NCBI RefSeq assembly: GCF_020382885.2 | Contig: NC_058513.1 | Coordinates: forward strand, 14,905,641 to 14,969,640 | Source of the DNA: Scatophagus argus | Lineage: Eukaryota > Chordata > Actinopteri > Scatophagidae | DNA: 64,000 nt | Direction of reading: 5' to 3' | Shown here: one piece after another, positions 63,501-64,000 of the stretch | Numbering within the stretch: position 1 is the stretch's first letter | Layout of the letters: the number at the start of each line of letters is the position of its first letter | Program-made: the position numbers and the translations under genes | The notes under the pieces: generated by a model | Told to the model about the DNA's origin: nothing | Seen by the model: only the letters and a program-made list of their open reading frames with translations | Databases searched by the model: none

Positions 63501-64000
63501 AGTGGTTCTAGAGAAAATCCAATAAATGAGATATTGAATAAGGGAATAACAGCTACAGAAAAAAAAATGGAAAACACATTGATGATGAAATATTGAATAG
63601 TTCAACATTTTTTAAAAACCTAGCTCATTATTATGAAGTGCTATTTCACCTTATCTCTTTCCACAATAACAAGAGTTTATTTTTGGTCTTCTTTTTTAGC
63701 TTCAGTTTAGCACTAATGATGGAAATATTTGAACAGCTTGTTGTTAAATTTGCTTGACATTGGTGGCCTCCATAAGGGTAAGCCAGTCAAAATTTGAATT
63801 CATCTAATACTTGAGTTTATGATCATATACCAGCAGAACTGATATTCCCGTTAGCCTCAGCTCTACTTTGTCTTTATTGCTAATTAGCGAACACCAGAAT
63901 GCTAGACATGCTAGATTAAAAGGTTTTTCCATGACAGCAGGAGTTATAGATGGAAAATTACTGTCCATTTACACAAACCATGAGCTTTGCAGTATTTCAC

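Larger units (their letters stand above)
55111..64000. other. Right-hand spacer, no recognised gene
   Basis: No exon of a known family was identified on either strand; USP36 and TIMP2, next in human, are not seen. It holds several microsatellites. A stretch near 56155-56230 (AATCAGAATCAGAATCGTCTTTG) resembles the end of a dispersed fish repeat. A 129-codon minus-strand frame (60454-60065) matches nothing I recognise. Confidence 0.55.

Noticed and set aside
1-64000. CRISPR arrays, operons or bacterial systems
   Set aside because: Spliced vertebrate genes, tRNA-derived SINE and microsatellites show eukaryotic nuclear DNA; the regular repeats present are di- and tetranucleotide microsatellites.

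Overview
This is a vertebrate nuclear window, almost certainly from a ray-finned (teleost) fish. Four protein genes with GT-AG introns are spread over 64 kb, (CA)n/(TG)n microsatellites are very dense, and there is debris of a tRNA-derived SINE, a Tc1/mariner transposon and a LINE. The gene order and orientation (threonine aldolase, socs3 on minus, pgs1 on plus, cyth1 on minus) match human chromosome 17q25.3 (THA1P, SOCS3, PGS1, CYTH1), except that the giant DNAH17 gene lying between PGS1 and CYTH1 in human is absent.

Layout. 577-657: tRNA-Leu(TAG), plus strand. 1430-3775 and 4932-7915: two complete 7-exon copies of the PLP enzyme L-threonine aldolase (tha1), in tandem on the minus strand, with a SINE in the spacer. 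8.5-19 kb: gene-poor, microsatellite-rich spacer. 19146-19933: socs3 on the minus strand, whose coding sequence is split by a 107-bp intron, with a probable 5' UTR exon ending at 20984. 23214-37950: pgs1 on the plus strand, 10 coding exons. 37951-43502: spacer holding the 3' UTRs of the converging pgs1 and cyth1. 43503-54905: cyth1 on the minus strand, 12 coding exons plus a 3-nt alternative microexon. 54.9-64 kb: no recognised gene, but a possible alternative cyth1 first exon near 57.1 kb.

The genes do not form one pathway: threonine aldolase handles amino acids, SOCS3 is a feedback inhibitor of JAK/STAT cytokine signalling, PGS1 makes the cardiolipin precursor in mitochondria, and cytohesin-1 is an ARF exchange factor. 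They are together because of old vertebrate synteny. The most notable features are the partly homogenised tha1 pair, where one copy has changes at conserved positions; the socs3 coding intron; and the GAG microexon of cyth1. All exon models were joined by hand from splice sites, reading-frame phase and remembered family sequences; no alignment or database search was run.
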